Shown here: piece after piece, positions 32,336 through 41,047 of the stretch
Position numbering within the stretch: the stretch's first letter is position 1
Layout: every line of letters starts with the position of its first letter
Origin: Chloroflexota bacterium
GTDB taxonomy: Bacteria > Chloroflexota > Anaerolineae > UBA2200 > JACIWT01
Direction: 5' to 3'
Assembly: GCA_014360825.1 (NCBI GenBank)
Contig: JACIWT010000006.1
Span: forward strand, 111,165-153,245
DNA: 42,081 nucleotides
Translations under genes and position numbers: made by a program
Notes under the pieces: model-generated
The model's input: only the letters and a program-made list of their open reading frames with translations
Database searches by the model: none
What the model was told of the DNA's origin: nothing

Positions 32336-33109
32336 TTGACTGAACTCTGGAATCTTGTCATTTTCAATCCAATGCTCAATGGCCTGCTCTTCCTGTACAA
32401 CCTGTTGGGGCATAATTTCGCCATCAGCATCGTGGTCTTCACCATACTGGTGCGTGTTTTGATGTTACCCCTCACTTTGAGTCAGCAGCGTTCCGCACAG
32501 GCTAGCCAAGAGCTCCAGCCCAAGCTCCAAGAACTGCAAAAAAAATACAAGAACGATCGGGAAAAACTCAACGAAGAGACGATGAAATTGTATCGCGAGC
32601 ATGGGGTCAATCCGTTAGGCTGTGTTTTGCCTATGCTCATTCAACTTCCCATCTGGATAGGGCTCTACCAATCGATTATCCATGCTCTATCTGAGAATCC
32701 GACTCAACTTGTGAACCTTGGCAAACACATCTACTCAACTTTCCCGATTCTCTCATCATTAGTGCCGCTGAACAGCCGTTTTCTCTGGCTCGATCTGGCG
32801 CGACCCGACCCATTTCTGATTCTCCCCATCCTGGTCATGGTTACGATGTGGATCCAGCAGAAGATGGCAACACCGCCCACGCCAGATCCTCAACAAGCAG
32901 CCATGAATCAGTCTATGCAGTTCATGATGCCGCTGATGTTCGGGTTCATCACTTACCAATTAGCTTCAGGGTTGGGGCTTTATTTTGTGATTTCCAACAT
33001 CGTCAGCATTGTACAACAGTATTTCGTATCCGGCTGGGGCGGACTTCTACCCACACCGGTTGCGGAGTCTGCACCGGGCAGAAAGGAAAAGCGTGGTCGA
33101 AAGAAGTAG
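32336..33109 (+). CDS. yidC: Membrane protein insertase YidC (short Gram-positive/OxaA form)
   Basis: This 257-residue insertase has the five-helix core without the large periplasmic domain of Proteobacteria. Visible blocks are FAISIVVFTILVRVLMLPLTLSQ with the conserved arginine of the hydrophilic groove, the coiled cytoplasmic loop QELQPKLQELQKKY, GCVLPMLIQLPIWIGLYQSI and a C-terminal NIVSIVQQYF. The C-tail is basic (GRKEKRGRKK), as expected for ribosome contact. The start is TTG, with GGGAGG nine bases upstream. Confidence 0.95.
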   Translation: MTELWNLVIFNPMLNGLLFLYNLLGHNFAISIVVFTILVRVLMLPLTLSQQRSAQASQELQPKLQELQKKYKNDREKLNEETMKLYREHGVNPLGCVLPMLIQLPIWIGLYQSIIHALSENPTQLVNLGKHIYSTFPILSSLVPLNSRFLWLDLARPDPFLILPILVMVTMWIQQKMATPPTPDPQQAAMNQSMQFMMPLMFGFITYQLASGLGLYFVISNIVSIVQQYFVSGWGGLLPTPVAESAPGRKEKRGRKK

Positions 33110-33806
33110 TGTGGAGACGGGCGGCAGAACAGTTGAGGAAGCGATTCAGGCTGCTCTGAAAGAGCTGGGCGCTACACAAGACGAAGTGGTCATCGAGGTT
33201 CTTCGAGAGGGCAGCCGGGGCGTCCTCGGCATTGGGGCAGAGACTGCGTTAGTGCGCGTGACTCGCCGTGCCTCACTTAACGTGCTCCCTGCCGGTGGAG
33301 AGAAACCTGGGCAGACGGTCCCAGCGAGCGACGAGGAAATCGCGGCAATGGGTCAGGAGGTACTCAGCCGATTGTTGGACGCCATAGGCGTCCGCGCTCG
33401 CATCGAAACCACGTTGGGTGAGGTCACTCCTGCAGCCGGCGGCAGCCGCACTATAATCTTCAACGTCACCGGTGAGAATCTTGGCATTCTCATCGGGCGG
33501 CGAGGAGAAACGCTCCGTGACCTGCAATTTATCACCCGGCTCATTCTCAGCCGGCGGGCCCAACGCTGGCCAGACATTGTTGTGGACGTGGAACATTACA
33601 AAGCGCGCCGAGAACAGGCACTAACAGAGCTGGCAAAGCGCATGGCAGCCCGGGTGCAGACGAGTCGACAGCCACTGGCTTTGGAGCCCATGCCTCCCCA
33701 CGAGCGTCGCATCATTCACCTGGCCCTACGCGATCACCCCAGTGTGACAACAGAAAGCACTGGAGAGGGTGAGAAGCGAAAAGTAGTCATATTACCTAAG
33801 CGATGA
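33093..33806 (+). CDS. khpB: RNA-binding protein KhpB/Jag (Jag_N, KH and R3H domains)
   Basis: This 237-residue RNA-binding protein has a Jag_N domain (about 8-55: GRTVEEAIQAALKELGA, EVLREGSRGVLGIG). A KH-II domain follows with the loop GILIGRRGETLRDLQ near residues 133-147. The R3H domain has PMPPHERRIIHLALRD near residues 203-218. GTG 33093 with AAAGGA upstream is the likely start, overlapping the end of yidC; GTG 33111 would also fit. The longer frame to 33009 lies wholly inside yidC and is unlike the family. KhpB next to yidC is a highly conserved arrangement, linked to cell-envelope and division control in Firmicutes. Confidence 0.93.
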   Translation: MVERSSVETGGRTVEEAIQAALKELGATQDEVVIEVLREGSRGVLGIGAETALVRVTRRASLNVLPAGGEKPGQTVPASDEEIAAMGQEVLSRLLDAIGVRARIETTLGEVTPAAGGSRTIIFNVTGENLGILIGRRGETLRDLQFITRLILSRRAQRWPDIVVDVEHYKARREQALTELAKRMAARVQTSRQPLALEPMPPHERRIIHLALRDHPSVTTESTGEGEKRKVVILPKR

Positions 33807-33848
33807 ATGCCCGAACGAACAACAAGGGCATGATAGCGAAACACAAGG

Positions 33849-33902
33849 CCAGGGATATGAATTGCAAAGTTATGTCGAAATACTCCCTGGTTTTCCTTTT
33901 TC
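33849..33902 (+). terminator. Terminator of the rpmH-khpB operon
   Basis: CCAGGGA (33849-33855) pairs with TCCCTGG (33884-33890) and is followed by TTTTCCTTTTTC. The 28-base loop is unusually long, so the confidence is moderate. Confidence 0.55.
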
Positions 33903-33920
33903 ACATCGAAGACCAATCAC

Positions 33921-34769
33921 ATGGCCAGTCTTGATTTCTTGGTCGTTGGACATGTAACAATCGATCTTCTACCTGATGGCAGTACGACCGTTGGTGGGAC
34001 GGCTACTTACGCTGCTCTCACTGCGAAAGGCTTGGGTTGCAAGACTGGTCTCATTACTAGTGCAGGGCCAGAGTTTGACTTTGAGCGAGTGGTCCCGGGT
34101 GTACAAGTGCACTGTATCCCCGCGGCTCGTACAACGACATTTGAGAATATCTACGATGCCAAGGGGGCACGGAAACAATGGATTCGCGGCGTGGCCCATC
34201 CGATCAGGATCAATGATCTATCCCCGGATTGGGCAACACCCTCAGTCGTTCTTTTTGGACCACTAGTAGATGAAATCGATCTCGATGTTATCGGGCAATT
34301 CCCTCACTCACTGACCGGGGTTACGCCACAAGGCTGGATGCGGGCCTGGGACGAGAATGGGTATGTGTACACGAGACCATGGGTTGGTGCAGAGAGGGTA
34401 TTATCACAAGTGGATGTTCTTATGTTTAGTGAAGAGGATGTAGCCTACGACGAGGCACAGATACAGTCCTACACTAAACTGGCACGGTTGGCAGTAGTAA
34501 CCCGTGGCGCCAATGGGGCCACGGTCTATCGTGGCAAGTGGATCTCACACTATCCCGCATATCAGGCTACGGTAGTCGACCCGACGGGCGCAGGCGATGT
34601 GTTTGCAGCGGCATTCCTGATTCGCCTGCACGAGACAGGAGATGTATCAGAGGCTGCTCGCTTTGCCAACTGCGCCGCTTCTTTCGCCATAGAAGGTTGG
34701 GGGACAAGCAATATTCCAACACGGGCGCAAGTGGAAGAGCGACTGAGGAAGGGGGCATTGCGAACCTGA
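33921..34769 (+). CDS. PfkB-family carbohydrate kinase
   Basis: This 282-residue ribokinase-fold enzyme would phosphorylate a sugar or nucleoside. LDFLVVGHVTIDLLPDG opens the domain, GGTATYAALTAKGLG is the substrate lid region, and DPTGAGDVFAAAFLIRL near residue 213 is the PfkB signature with the catalytic aspartate. The protein is slightly shorter than typical fructokinases, and the substrate cannot be read from sequence. It is followed after 13 bases by parA, so the two are probably transcribed together, although no functional link is evident. Confidence 0.88.
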   Translation: MASLDFLVVGHVTIDLLPDGSTTVGGTATYAALTAKGLGCKTGLITSAGPEFDFERVVPGVQVHCIPAARTTTFENIYDAKGARKQWIRGVAHPIRINDLSPDWATPSVVLFGPLVDEIDLDVIGQFPHSLTGVTPQGWMRAWDENGYVYTRPWVGAERVLSQVDVLMFSEEDVAYDEAQIQSYTKLARLAVVTRGANGATVYRGKWISHYPAYQATVVDPTGAGDVFAAAFLIRLHETGDVSEAARFANCAASFAIEGWGTSNIPTRAQVEERLRKGALRT

Positions 34770-34782
34770 GGGATCTTGTAGA

Positions 34783-35562
34783 ATGAGCCGAGTATACGCA
34801 TTTGCTAACCAAAAAGGCGGCGTGGGCAAAACGACGACTGCTGTAAACCTCGGAGCCTACATGGCGGCTAGTGGGCGGAAAGTATTACTCGTAGATGCTG
34901 ATCCACAAGCAAACGCTACCAGCAGCCTGGGTATTGAAAAAATGACCCTCCGCCGCTCAATTTACGACGTGCTCATCCACGATTTGCCTATGGAAACCAC
35001 TTTGACATTGACCAAACGCTTAGGGCTCGATCTGATCCCTTCATCTCCGGCGCTGGCGGGAGCAGAGGTAGAATTAGTCAGTCTCTTATCTCGCGAGCAA
35101 CGCCTTCGACAGGCCCTTGCTCCCATGCGCGAAAAATACGATTACATACTCATTGATACACCCCCCAGCCTAGGCTTACTCACCGTAAATGCCTTGGCCG
35201 CTGCAGAGGGGGTCATTATACCTGTCCAGTGCGAATACCTGCCATTGGAGGGCCTCTCGCAGCTAATACAGACCATTGAGTTGGTGCAACGGAACCTAAA
35301 CCCAACCTTAAGAGTGCAGGGGGTTCTGCTCACAATGTACGACTCCCGGACCAATTTATCCGAAGAAGTGGTTAACGAGGTGAGAAAATACTTCGGTAAC
35401 TTGGTATATCGTACCATCATCCCGCGCAGTGTGCGCCTGAGCGAGGCGCCGAGCTATGGCGAATCTATCTTAAGTTACGCCCCTACCTCTGCCGGTGCAT
35501 TGGCATATCAGACACTTTGCGCCGAGGTATTGGCACGGGCCGGGGACAGGATGGGGAGGTGA
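34783..35562 (+). CDS. parA: Chromosome-partitioning ATPase ParA (Soj)
   Basis: This 259-residue Walker-type ATPase positions ParB-parS complexes. The deviant Walker A motif KGGVGKTT is at 11-18, LLVDADPQANATSSLG is A', and YILIDTPPSLGLLTVNALAA is Walker B. The C-terminal RTIIPRSVRLSEAPSYGES matches Soj. The lack of an N-terminal helix-turn-helix places it in the chromosomal group. The next gene, parB, starts eight bases downstream, and the parS site is at 28995-29010. Confidence 0.97.
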   Translation: MSRVYAFANQKGGVGKTTTAVNLGAYMAASGRKVLLVDADPQANATSSLGIEKMTLRRSIYDVLIHDLPMETTLTLTKRLGLDLIPSSPALAGAEVELVSLLSREQRLRQALAPMREKYDYILIDTPPSLGLLTVNALAAAEGVIIPVQCEYLPLEGLSQLIQTIELVQRNLNPTLRVQGVLLTMYDSRTNLSEEVVNEVRKYFGNLVYRTIIPRSVRLSEAPSYGESILSYAPTSAGALAYQTLCAEVLARAGDRMGR

Positions 35563-35569
35563 GATTCCG

Positions 35570-36439
35570 ATGACATCGAGCAAACGGAGGGGTCTCGGCA
35601 AGGGGTTAGGTGCACTGATACCCGGTGCAGAGAGACCACCAGGGCTCATCGAGGTGCCTCTAGATGCGATTGTACCGAACCCACTTCAGCCGCGCCAATC
35701 TCAGGACTCTGAAGCGCTCCAGGAATTGGCTGACTCCATTCGGGAGCATGGTATTCTCCAACCTCTCATTGTAACAGCGCTGGCTGAGCCTGAGGGTGAA
35801 GCAGAATATCGTCTCATAGCAGGGGAACGGCGTTGGAGGGCAGCTCGGTTGGCAGGCTTAGACCGAGTGCCTGTTCTGGTCAAAGAGGCTTCGCCGGGTG
35901 AGACCTTGCAACTAGGACTCGTTGAAAACATCCAGCGTGCTGACCTGAATCCATTGGAGGAAGCGGCGGCTTATCAGCAACTCATTGATGAATTCGGATT
36001 GACACAAGAGATGGTGGCGGAACGCGTGGGCCGTAGTCGTGTCGCCGTTGCCAATGCATTGCGGCTCCTAAGGCTGCCGCAGAAGGTGAAGGCTGCGTTG
36101 GGTAGCGGCGAGATCAGCGAAGGACATGCTCGGGCACTTTTAGGATTAGAGGGAACGGAAGATCAAATCGAGGCTCTGGAGATCGTACTTAAGAGAGGCC
36201 TTTCCGTGCGCCAGACCGAAGAACTGGTACGACACTGGACCAAGAGAGATACATCCACGAAGGAAACATCCACATCTCTAGTTACGCCGGCACTAAGAGC
36301 ACTAGAGGATCGTTTCCGCAGCGCGCTGGGAACGAAGGTGAACCTGATACGCGGTAAGCAGGGTGGGCGACTGATCATTCATTTCTATTCTGAGGAGGAA
36401 CTACAAGCCTTGTACGATAAAATCGTAGGCGTAGAGTAG
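35570..36439 (+). CDS. parB: Chromosome-partitioning protein ParB (Spo0J)
   Basis: This 289-residue centromere-binding CTPase opens with KRRGLGKGLGALIPG, which recruits ParA. The CTP-binding box GERRWRAARLAGLDRVPV is intact, and an ENIQRADLNPLEEA helix follows. A helix-turn-helix (LTQEMVAERVGRSRVAVANALRLL, divided by the turn) contacts parS. The C-terminal dimer domain ends IIHFYSEEELQALYDKIVG. ATG 35570 is preferred: GGGGAGG is about ten bases upstream and the family begins here, whereas the longer frame to 35495 lies inside parA. Confidence 0.97.
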   Translation: MTSSKRRGLGKGLGALIPGAERPPGLIEVPLDAIVPNPLQPRQSQDSEALQELADSIREHGILQPLIVTALAEPEGEAEYRLIAGERRWRAARLAGLDRVPVLVKEASPGETLQLGLVENIQRADLNPLEEAAAYQQLIDEFGLTQEMVAERVGRSRVAVANALRLLRLPQKVKAALGSGEISEGHARALLGLEGTEDQIEALEIVLKRGLSVRQTEELVRHWTKRDTSTKETSTSLVTPALRALEDRFRSALGTKVNLIRGKQGGRLIIHFYSEEELQALYDKIVGVE

Positions 36440-36442
36440 TCT

Positions 36443-36471
36443 TTGGCATTTTGGGCTTAAAGGAGTATAAT
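36443..36471 (+). promoter_or_regulatory. Candidate promoter of prfA
   Basis: TTGGCA (36443-36448) and TATAAT (36466-36471) are spaced 17 bases apart, just after the parB stop. The expected transcript would begin immediately before the hairpin at 36485. Confidence 0.6.
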
Positions 36472-36484
36472 ATATTATGTTATT

Positions 36485-36510
36485 GAGCCCCTTATCTCGG
36501 GGCTCTGTTT
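36485..36510 (+). terminator. Hairpin between parB and prfA
   Basis: GAGCCCC (36485-36491) pairs with GGGGCTC (36499-36505), followed by TGTTT. It could end parB transcripts, or form the 5' end structure of prfA transcripts from the promoter at 36443. Confidence 0.6.
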
Positions 36511-36550
36511 GTGAAATCCACCTGTAGGACTGATACAGGAGATATAAACG

Positions 36551-37627
36551 ATGCTGTTGGACGAATTGGCGTTGGTTGAAGAGCGCTACGAAGAATTGAA
36601 TCGTCTGCTGGCCGATCCTTCCGTAATGGCTGACCCCAGCAAATTGCGGCTATATAGCCAGGAACAGGCTGGGCTACAAGAGTTGGTGAACAAGTATCGC
36701 GATTATAAAGCGGTACTCAATGAGCTGGACGCCACTCGTGCTATGTTGAGAGAGGAATCGTCTGACGAGTTACGCACTTTGATCGAGGAGGAAATCGCAC
36801 AACTCGAGGATCGTGTTGCTAGGCTTGAGAAAGAACTAAAGCTTTTGCTTTTACCCGTAGATCCCCGTGACGAACGCAACGTTATCGTCGAAATCCGCGC
36901 TGGGACCGGCGGCGAGGAGGCAGCACTCTTTGCGGCGGATTTGTATCGGATGTACACGCGTTATGCTGAAAGACTTGGGTGGAAGACCGAGTTACTGAGC
37001 ACCAACCGCACTGGTATCGGTGGGTTCAAAGAAGTGATCTTTGCAGTAAGAGGTAAGGGGGCTTATTCGCGTCTGAAGTATGAGAGTGGTGTGCACAGGG
37101 TGCAACGTGTCCCGATCACCGAGGCTAGTGGACGCATCCATACCTCTACTGCTACAGTGGCCGTGCTGCCAGAAGCCGACGAAGTAGAGGTAGCGATCAA
37201 GCCCGACGATTTGCGCATAGACGTATATCGGTCCTCTGGTCACGGTGGTCAAAGCGTGAATACGACCGACTCTGCGGTGCGCATCACTCACTTGCCTACG
37301 GGTATGGTAGTTACCTGCCAAGATGAACGCTCGCAACTCCAAAACAAGATGCGCGCTATGTCCATTTTACGCGCGCGCCTCTATGAAATGGAACAACGAC
37401 GCCGCGACAGCGAGCTGGATGAAGCCCGTCGTTCCCAGGTTGGTACTGGTGAACGCAGTGAAAAGATACGCACATACAACTTTCCCCAAAATCGCGTTAC
37501 AGATCATCGAATCAACAGAAGCATCTACCGCTTGGAGAGCGTTCTGGAAGGTGATCTGGATGAATTCATCGAAGAACTCGCGGCCCAGGAACAGGCCAGA
37601 AAGTTACAGCAGTCCGGTTTAGGTTGA
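36551..37627 (+). CDS. prfA: Peptide chain release factor 1
   Basis: This 358-residue translation terminator reads UAA and UAG. The catalytic GGQ lies in [18 protein letters not shown], whose glutamine is the target of PrmC. The stop-codon reading tripeptide is PIT ([18 protein letters not shown]), a conservative variant of the usual PAT/PVT. The length is normal. A CAGGAG site precedes the ATG by several bases. The stop TGA overlaps the prmC start as TTGA, so factor and modifying enzyme are translationally coupled. Confidence 0.96.
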   Translation: MLLDELALVEERYEELNRLLADPSVMADPSKLRLYSQEQAGLQELVNKYRDYKAVLNELDATRAMLREESSDELRTLIEEEIAQLEDRVARLEKELKLLLLPVDPRDERNVIVEIRAGTGGEEAALFAADLYRMYTRYAERLGWKTELLSTNRTGIGGFKEVIFAVRGKGAYSRLKYESGVHRVQRVPITEASGRIHTSTATVAVLPEADEVEVAIKPDDLRIDVYRSSGHGGQSVNTTDSAVRITHLPTGMVVTCQDERSQLQNKMRAMSILRARLYEMEQRRRDSELDEARRSQVGTGERSEKIRTYNFPQNRVTDHRINRSIYRLESVLEGDLDEFIEELAAQEQARKLQQSGLG

Positions 37628-38514
37628 GCAGAACGACATTATTCAATGGGAATTCTCTTCGGGATGTGAAAGAGGCGCTGAATTGGGCTAACGTGCGCCT
37701 TGCCTCTGCAAAGATCGAAGATAGTCGATTGGATGCCGAGGTACTCTTGGCACACGTGATGAGCACCACGCGCGCTTGGCTGGCGGCTCATCCAGAGAGT
37801 ATGCTCTCGGTTTCGCAGAGGCAACATTTCATTGATTTGGTACTCCGTCGGACCTGCCATGAACCAGTCGCTTACCTGATAGGTTCTCGACCGTTCTACG
37901 GCCTGGACTTTTATGTGGATCAACGAGTGTTCATTCCGCGGCCAGAGACCGAGTTGCTAGTGGAAGTGGCCATTGCAGAAGGTAAGAAGCGGCTTCAAAA
38001 CGGGCGATCTCTTGTGGCTGCTGATATTGGCACAGGCTGTGGGGCAATCGCTATTGCCTTCGCCCAATATGTCCCTGGCGCGGTTGTATACGCAACTGAT
38101 ATCTCCACTGACGCCCTAGAGGTGGCGATGATAAATGCCACCCGACTGGGGGCAGAGGGGATTCATTTCCTGGAGGGCGACTTGCTTACCCCGTTGCCAG
38201 AACTTATAGACTTGCTTTTAGCGAACCTACCATACATCGCTACCGATGAATTCCCATCCCTGCCTTCAGATGTACTTGACTATGAACCACGCTTGGCTCT
38301 CGATGGCGGTGCGGATGGCCTCAATCTAATACACCGTTTATTGGCTCAGTTTCCAGGGCATATCCGCAGTGGTGCAACCGCGCTACTGGAGATTGGGGCC
38401 GGGCAGGGACCAACGATAGTGGCATTAGCAAATGAGTACCTGCCAGGGGCTACCGTTATGTTGATGAAAGATTGCGCCAACTTGGATCGATTGGTGAGGA
38501 TAGATTTACCGTGA
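37624..38514 (+). CDS. prmC: Peptide chain release factor N5-glutamine methyltransferase
   Basis: This 296-residue enzyme methylates the GGQ glutamine of release factors. The N-terminal helical domain includes [12 protein letters not shown] and [17 protein letters not shown]. The SAM domain has [12 protein letters not shown] and [13 protein letters not shown]. The substrate-binding motif, normally NPPY, is NLPY here ([13 protein letters not shown]), a variant that keeps the asparagine, second proline and tyrosine. The C-terminus reads [17 protein letters not shown] 37624 overlaps the prfA stop. The gene order prfA-prmC-tsaC is common in bacteria; here a phosphatase gene is inserted. Confidence 0.94.
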   Translation: MSRTTLFNGNSLRDVKEALNWANVRLASAKIEDSRLDAEVLLAHVMSTTRAWLAAHPESMLSVSQRQHFIDLVLRRTCHEPVAYLIGSRPFYGLDFYVDQRVFIPRPETELLVEVAIAEGKKRLQNGRSLVAADIGTGCGAIAIAFAQYVPGAVVYATDISTDALEVAMINATRLGAEGIHFLEGDLLTPLPELIDLLLANLPYIATDEFPSLPSDVLDYEPRLALDGGADGLNLIHRLLAQFPGHIRSGATALLEIGAGQGPTIVALANEYLPGATVMLMKDCANLDRLVRIDLP

Positions 38515-39335
38515 AAACCGCGTATTACCAACTCCTCGCTCTCGATTTGGATGGGACCCTCGTAGGCGCAGACCTACTGATATCACCGCGTGTCAAAACG
38601 GCGTTGGCCGAGGCCATGCGACGCGGGGTACGTGTTACTTTGGCAACCGGGCGTATGCTCGGCGTGGCTGTTTCCTTTTCCCGCCAGCTGAATATCACCA
38701 CGCCCCTAATCTGCTACCAGGGAGCACTTATTCAAACCGCCGAGGCAAATAAACCTCTCTTCCGGCAGGCTGTTCCTTTACCACTTGCTCGAGAAGTAGT
38801 GGAATTCGCTCGGCGGGTGAATTTACCAGTGGGGGCCCAGATAGATAACAGTTTCTACGTCGAGCGACTCAGGCCTGCAGACACCGCCTATATTCCTTCT
38901 GTGCCTATGGAAATCCAGTTTCTCAAAGTGGTGGATTTGATGGCCGACTTGCCGGGAGACCCGCTGAAACTCGTCATATTCAGCGATCCGGACACCATCG
39001 CATACTGGCTACCGCGCATGGTCGAGGAGTTCACCGGTCGTTTAAATGTCATGCGCTCTCACCCTCTGCTTCTGGAAGCAACTCATCCCAATGTTTCTAA
39101 GGGCCGTGCGTTAGCGTGGCTGGCGGCTTATCTAGGGATACCTCGAGAGCGGGTGATGGCGATCGGCGACAATGACAACGACGCAGATATGGTAGCGTGG
39201 GCTGGGTGGGGTGTAGCCATGGGGAATGCTACTCCGGCGGTGAAAGCGGCTGCCGATTTCGTTGCCCCACCGCTGGAGGAGGACGGGGCAGCTGTAGCAA
39301 TCGAGCACTTCGTGCTCGGAAGGGAGGAAAGTTGA
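38511..39335 (+). CDS. HAD-superfamily hydrolase, Cof type
   Basis: This 274-residue phosphatase of the Cof/YbiV group would act on sugar phosphates, pyridoxal phosphate or flavin nucleotides. The nucleophile motif is LALDLDGTLVG near residue 8, with LATGRM and a conserved lysine (HPNVSKGRALAWLA). The terminal motif is GDNDNDADMVAWAG. GTG 38511 overlaps the prmC stop as GTGA and is preferred; the longer frame to 38472 lies inside prmC. The stop overlaps the start of tsaC as TTGA, so all four genes from prfA on are coupled. Confidence 0.92.
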   Translation: MKTAYYQLLALDLDGTLVGADLLISPRVKTALAEAMRRGVRVTLATGRMLGVAVSFSRQLNITTPLICYQGALIQTAEANKPLFRQAVPLPLAREVVEFARRVNLPVGAQIDNSFYVERLRPADTAYIPSVPMEIQFLKVVDLMADLPGDPLKLVIFSDPDTIAYWLPRMVEEFTGRLNVMRSHPLLLEATHPNVSKGRALAWLAAYLGIPRERVMAIGDNDNDADMVAWAGWGVAMGNATPAVKAAADFVAPPLEEDGAAVAIEHFVLGREES

Positions 39336-39964
39336 GCGCGGAAATTCTGCTGGCACACGCAGAAAACGCTATTGCCAAGGCTGCTGCAATCATCGTGCAC
39401 GGTGGGCTGGTAGCCTTCCCGACCGATACTGTATATGGCGTAGGAACCCACGGGCTCTTGGCCCAAGCGGTGCATCGACTCTACACTGCAAAACTACGCC
39501 CACGGGACAAGGCGATCCCGCTTCTCCTGGCCGATGCCCAGGACATGGCTGTAGTGGGTCGTGATATACCACCGCTGGCCTGGCACTTGGCGGCACGTTT
39601 CTGGCCAGGAGCGCTCACGCTGGTGGTGCCCCGCTCACCGGATTTGCCGGACATCCTCTGCGCTGGGGGTGATACCGTGGCTGTGCGCGTGCCCGCCCAT
39701 CCGGTAACATTGGCCTTAATTCGGGCTGTTGGCGCGCCTCTTGCCACCACGAGCGCGAATCTTTCGGGTCATCCTCCTGCGACAACAGCCGACGAGGTCC
39801 TGCAGGCTATCGGGGATCGAGTGGATCTTATTCTCGATGGGGGGATTTCGCCAGGCGGTGTGCCGTCCACTGTCCTTGACGTAACGATCACTCCCCCGCG
39901 TTTGCTTCGCGAAGGGGCGCTCTCGTTGGAAGAACTGCAAACTGCTTGGGAGAGAATGCTCTAG
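39332..39964 (+). CDS. tsaC: L-threonylcarbamoyladenylate synthase
   Basis: This 210-residue YrdC/Sua5-type enzyme makes threonylcarbamoyl-AMP for the t6A37 modification of tRNAs that read ANN codons. The core has GGLVAFPTDTVYGVGTHG, KLRPRDKAIPLLLAD, FWPGALTLVVPRS, VAVRVPAHP and TSANLSGHPPATTADEV. No C-terminal Sua5 domain is present, so it is the short form. TTG 39332 has GGAGG four bases upstream and overlaps the HAD stop. The gene ends in CTAG shared with the tatA stop on the other strand. Confidence 0.95.
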   Translation: MSAEILLAHAENAIAKAAAIIVHGGLVAFPTDTVYGVGTHGLLAQAVHRLYTAKLRPRDKAIPLLLADAQDMAVVGRDIPPLAWHLAARFWPGALTLVVPRSPDLPDILCAGGDTVAVRVPAHPVTLALIRAVGAPLATTSANLSGHPPATTADEVLQAIGDRVDLILDGGISPGGVPSTVLDVTITPPRLLREGALSLEELQTAWERML

Positions 39965-40161
39965 TCTTTCTTTACCTCAGATTCTGGCGGTTCCTTCGCG
40001 TTTGGACCTGCTTCCTCCCCTTTTAACGCTTTCTGGAACTCGCGGATGCTTTTGCCTAATGCCCCACCCAGTTCCGCGAGGCGGTTGGGGCCAAAGAGAA
40101 TGATCACAATGACAAGGATGAGGAACCACTCTAACGGACCTATATTGCGCAGGAATTGCAT
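39961..40161 (-). CDS. tatA: Twin-arginine translocase subunit TatA/TatE
   Basis: This 66-residue protein has a single N-terminal hydrophobic helix (LEWFLILVIVIILFGPNRL) with the FGP hinge. An amphipathic helix (LAELGGALGKSIREFQKAL) and a charged tail follow, the standard TatA layout. It assembles the pore for folded, twin-arginine substrates. The nitroreductase at 7077 with its SRRSFIKG signal would be a client. No tatC is present in the window. GAGGAGG lies just before the ATG. Its stop overlaps that of tsaC on the opposite strand. Confidence 0.93.
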   Translation of the reverse strand: MQFLRNIGPLEWFLILVIVIILFGPNRLAELGGALGKSIREFQKALKGEEAGPNAKEPPESEVKKD

Positions 40162-40249
40162 ATTACCTCCTCAGCGGACACTAAAGCGTCCTTAACACAC
40201 AACACTTATATTTCCATTTTACTGCCAACCCCACGGGTAGATCAAACTC

Positions 40250-40282
40250 AAAGGGGAATGCCCAAATGAGACATTCCCCTTT
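40250..40282 (-). terminator. Terminator of the Yip1 gene pair
   Basis: AAAGGGGAATG (40250-40260) pairs perfectly with CATTCCCCTTT (40272-40282) over an 11-base loop, 18 bases after the Yip1 stop. On the minus strand a TTTGAGTTTG stretch follows. Confidence 0.75.
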
Positions 40283-40300
40283 CGCGCACTTTTGCTCAGA

Positions 40301-41047
40301 TCAGCGTGAGGTTACGAGAACCAGAACGAAAATAACAGCGAACAACAGAATAACCAGCAAGAGCACGGTCAACACCGGGGCAAGAACGGCTACGAGTGCC
40401 TTTCCCATATCCATATCGTTTGCTATCGCTGTCGCTTTCACATAGATCACGAAACCCCATACCAATGCTACTAATCCAATGATCAGCCCCAAGCATGGGA
40501 TGAAGCCAAGGGCGTTGAGCAGTCCGGGCACCCAGGCCAGTGCCGTGAGTCCGAGCATCTGTTGCACAGTACTCCTCCCACCCAACAATCTAGCAAAGAT
40601 AAGCACTAAAAGGCCATACGTCAGCCAGGCACTCATCATCCCGAATGGCGTGGATAAAAACACCCCCAGGGCTTCCAGCAAGTAGGGAATAGGTCGGGGC
40701 AGCGGTGTAGGGATCGCCTCAATCTTCCTGATGATCTCGATAATCATGCGGATGTAATCCTCAACGAAGTTCTCAAAGAGGGCTTGCTCCTCTGGGGTCA
40801 TCTCTTCCGCAAACATCCTCATGTACATCGTCATAAAATTCTCGATCTCCGCAATATCGGCCGCGGTCGATTGGGTCAGGCGGGTGATAAACGTCACGGT
40901 CCCGCTCACCGCTCCCACAACAAGGCCAACCACGATCAAAATGACCAGGCCACGCTGAAAAACGTCTGCTGAGGCTTTTAGTGAGTGATAGGCATCATCT
41001 CTCAACGTGATTACACTCTTGGTGATGGTAAATAATTCCCCCAACAT
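40301..41047 (-). CDS. Yip1-domain membrane protein, copy B
   Basis: This 248-residue polytopic protein has about five hydrophobic segments: GLVILIVVGLVVGAVSG near the N-terminus, then a helical loop rich in methionine and glutamate, then SAWLTYGLLVLIFARLLGG and three closely spaced C-terminal helices. The GLLVLIFARLLGG-STVQQMLGL pattern matches the Yip1 family (PF04893), whose bacterial role is unknown. The N-terminus (LFTITKSVITLRDDAYHSL) resembles that of the neighbour, so the pair arose by duplication. ATG 41047 is preferred because AAGGGGGG stands six bases upstream; it shares one base with the stop of copy A. Confidence 0.82.
   Translation of the reverse strand: MLGELFTITKSVITLRDDAYHSLKASADVFQRGLVILIVVGLVVGAVSGTVTFITRLTQSTAADIAEIENFMTMYMRMFAEEMTPEEQALFENFVEDYIRMIIEIIRKIEAIPTPLPRPIPYLLEALGVFLSTPFGMMSAWLTYGLLVLIFARLLGGRSTVQQMLGLTALAWVPGLLNALGFIPCLGLIIGLVALVWGFVIYVKATAIANDMDMGKALVAVLAPVLTVLLLVILLFAVIFVLVLVTSR

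Noticed and set aside
33009-33092. Extended N-terminus of KhpB from 33009
   Set aside because: It lies wholly inside yidC and does not resemble Jag_N; GTG 33093 or 33111 fits the family start.
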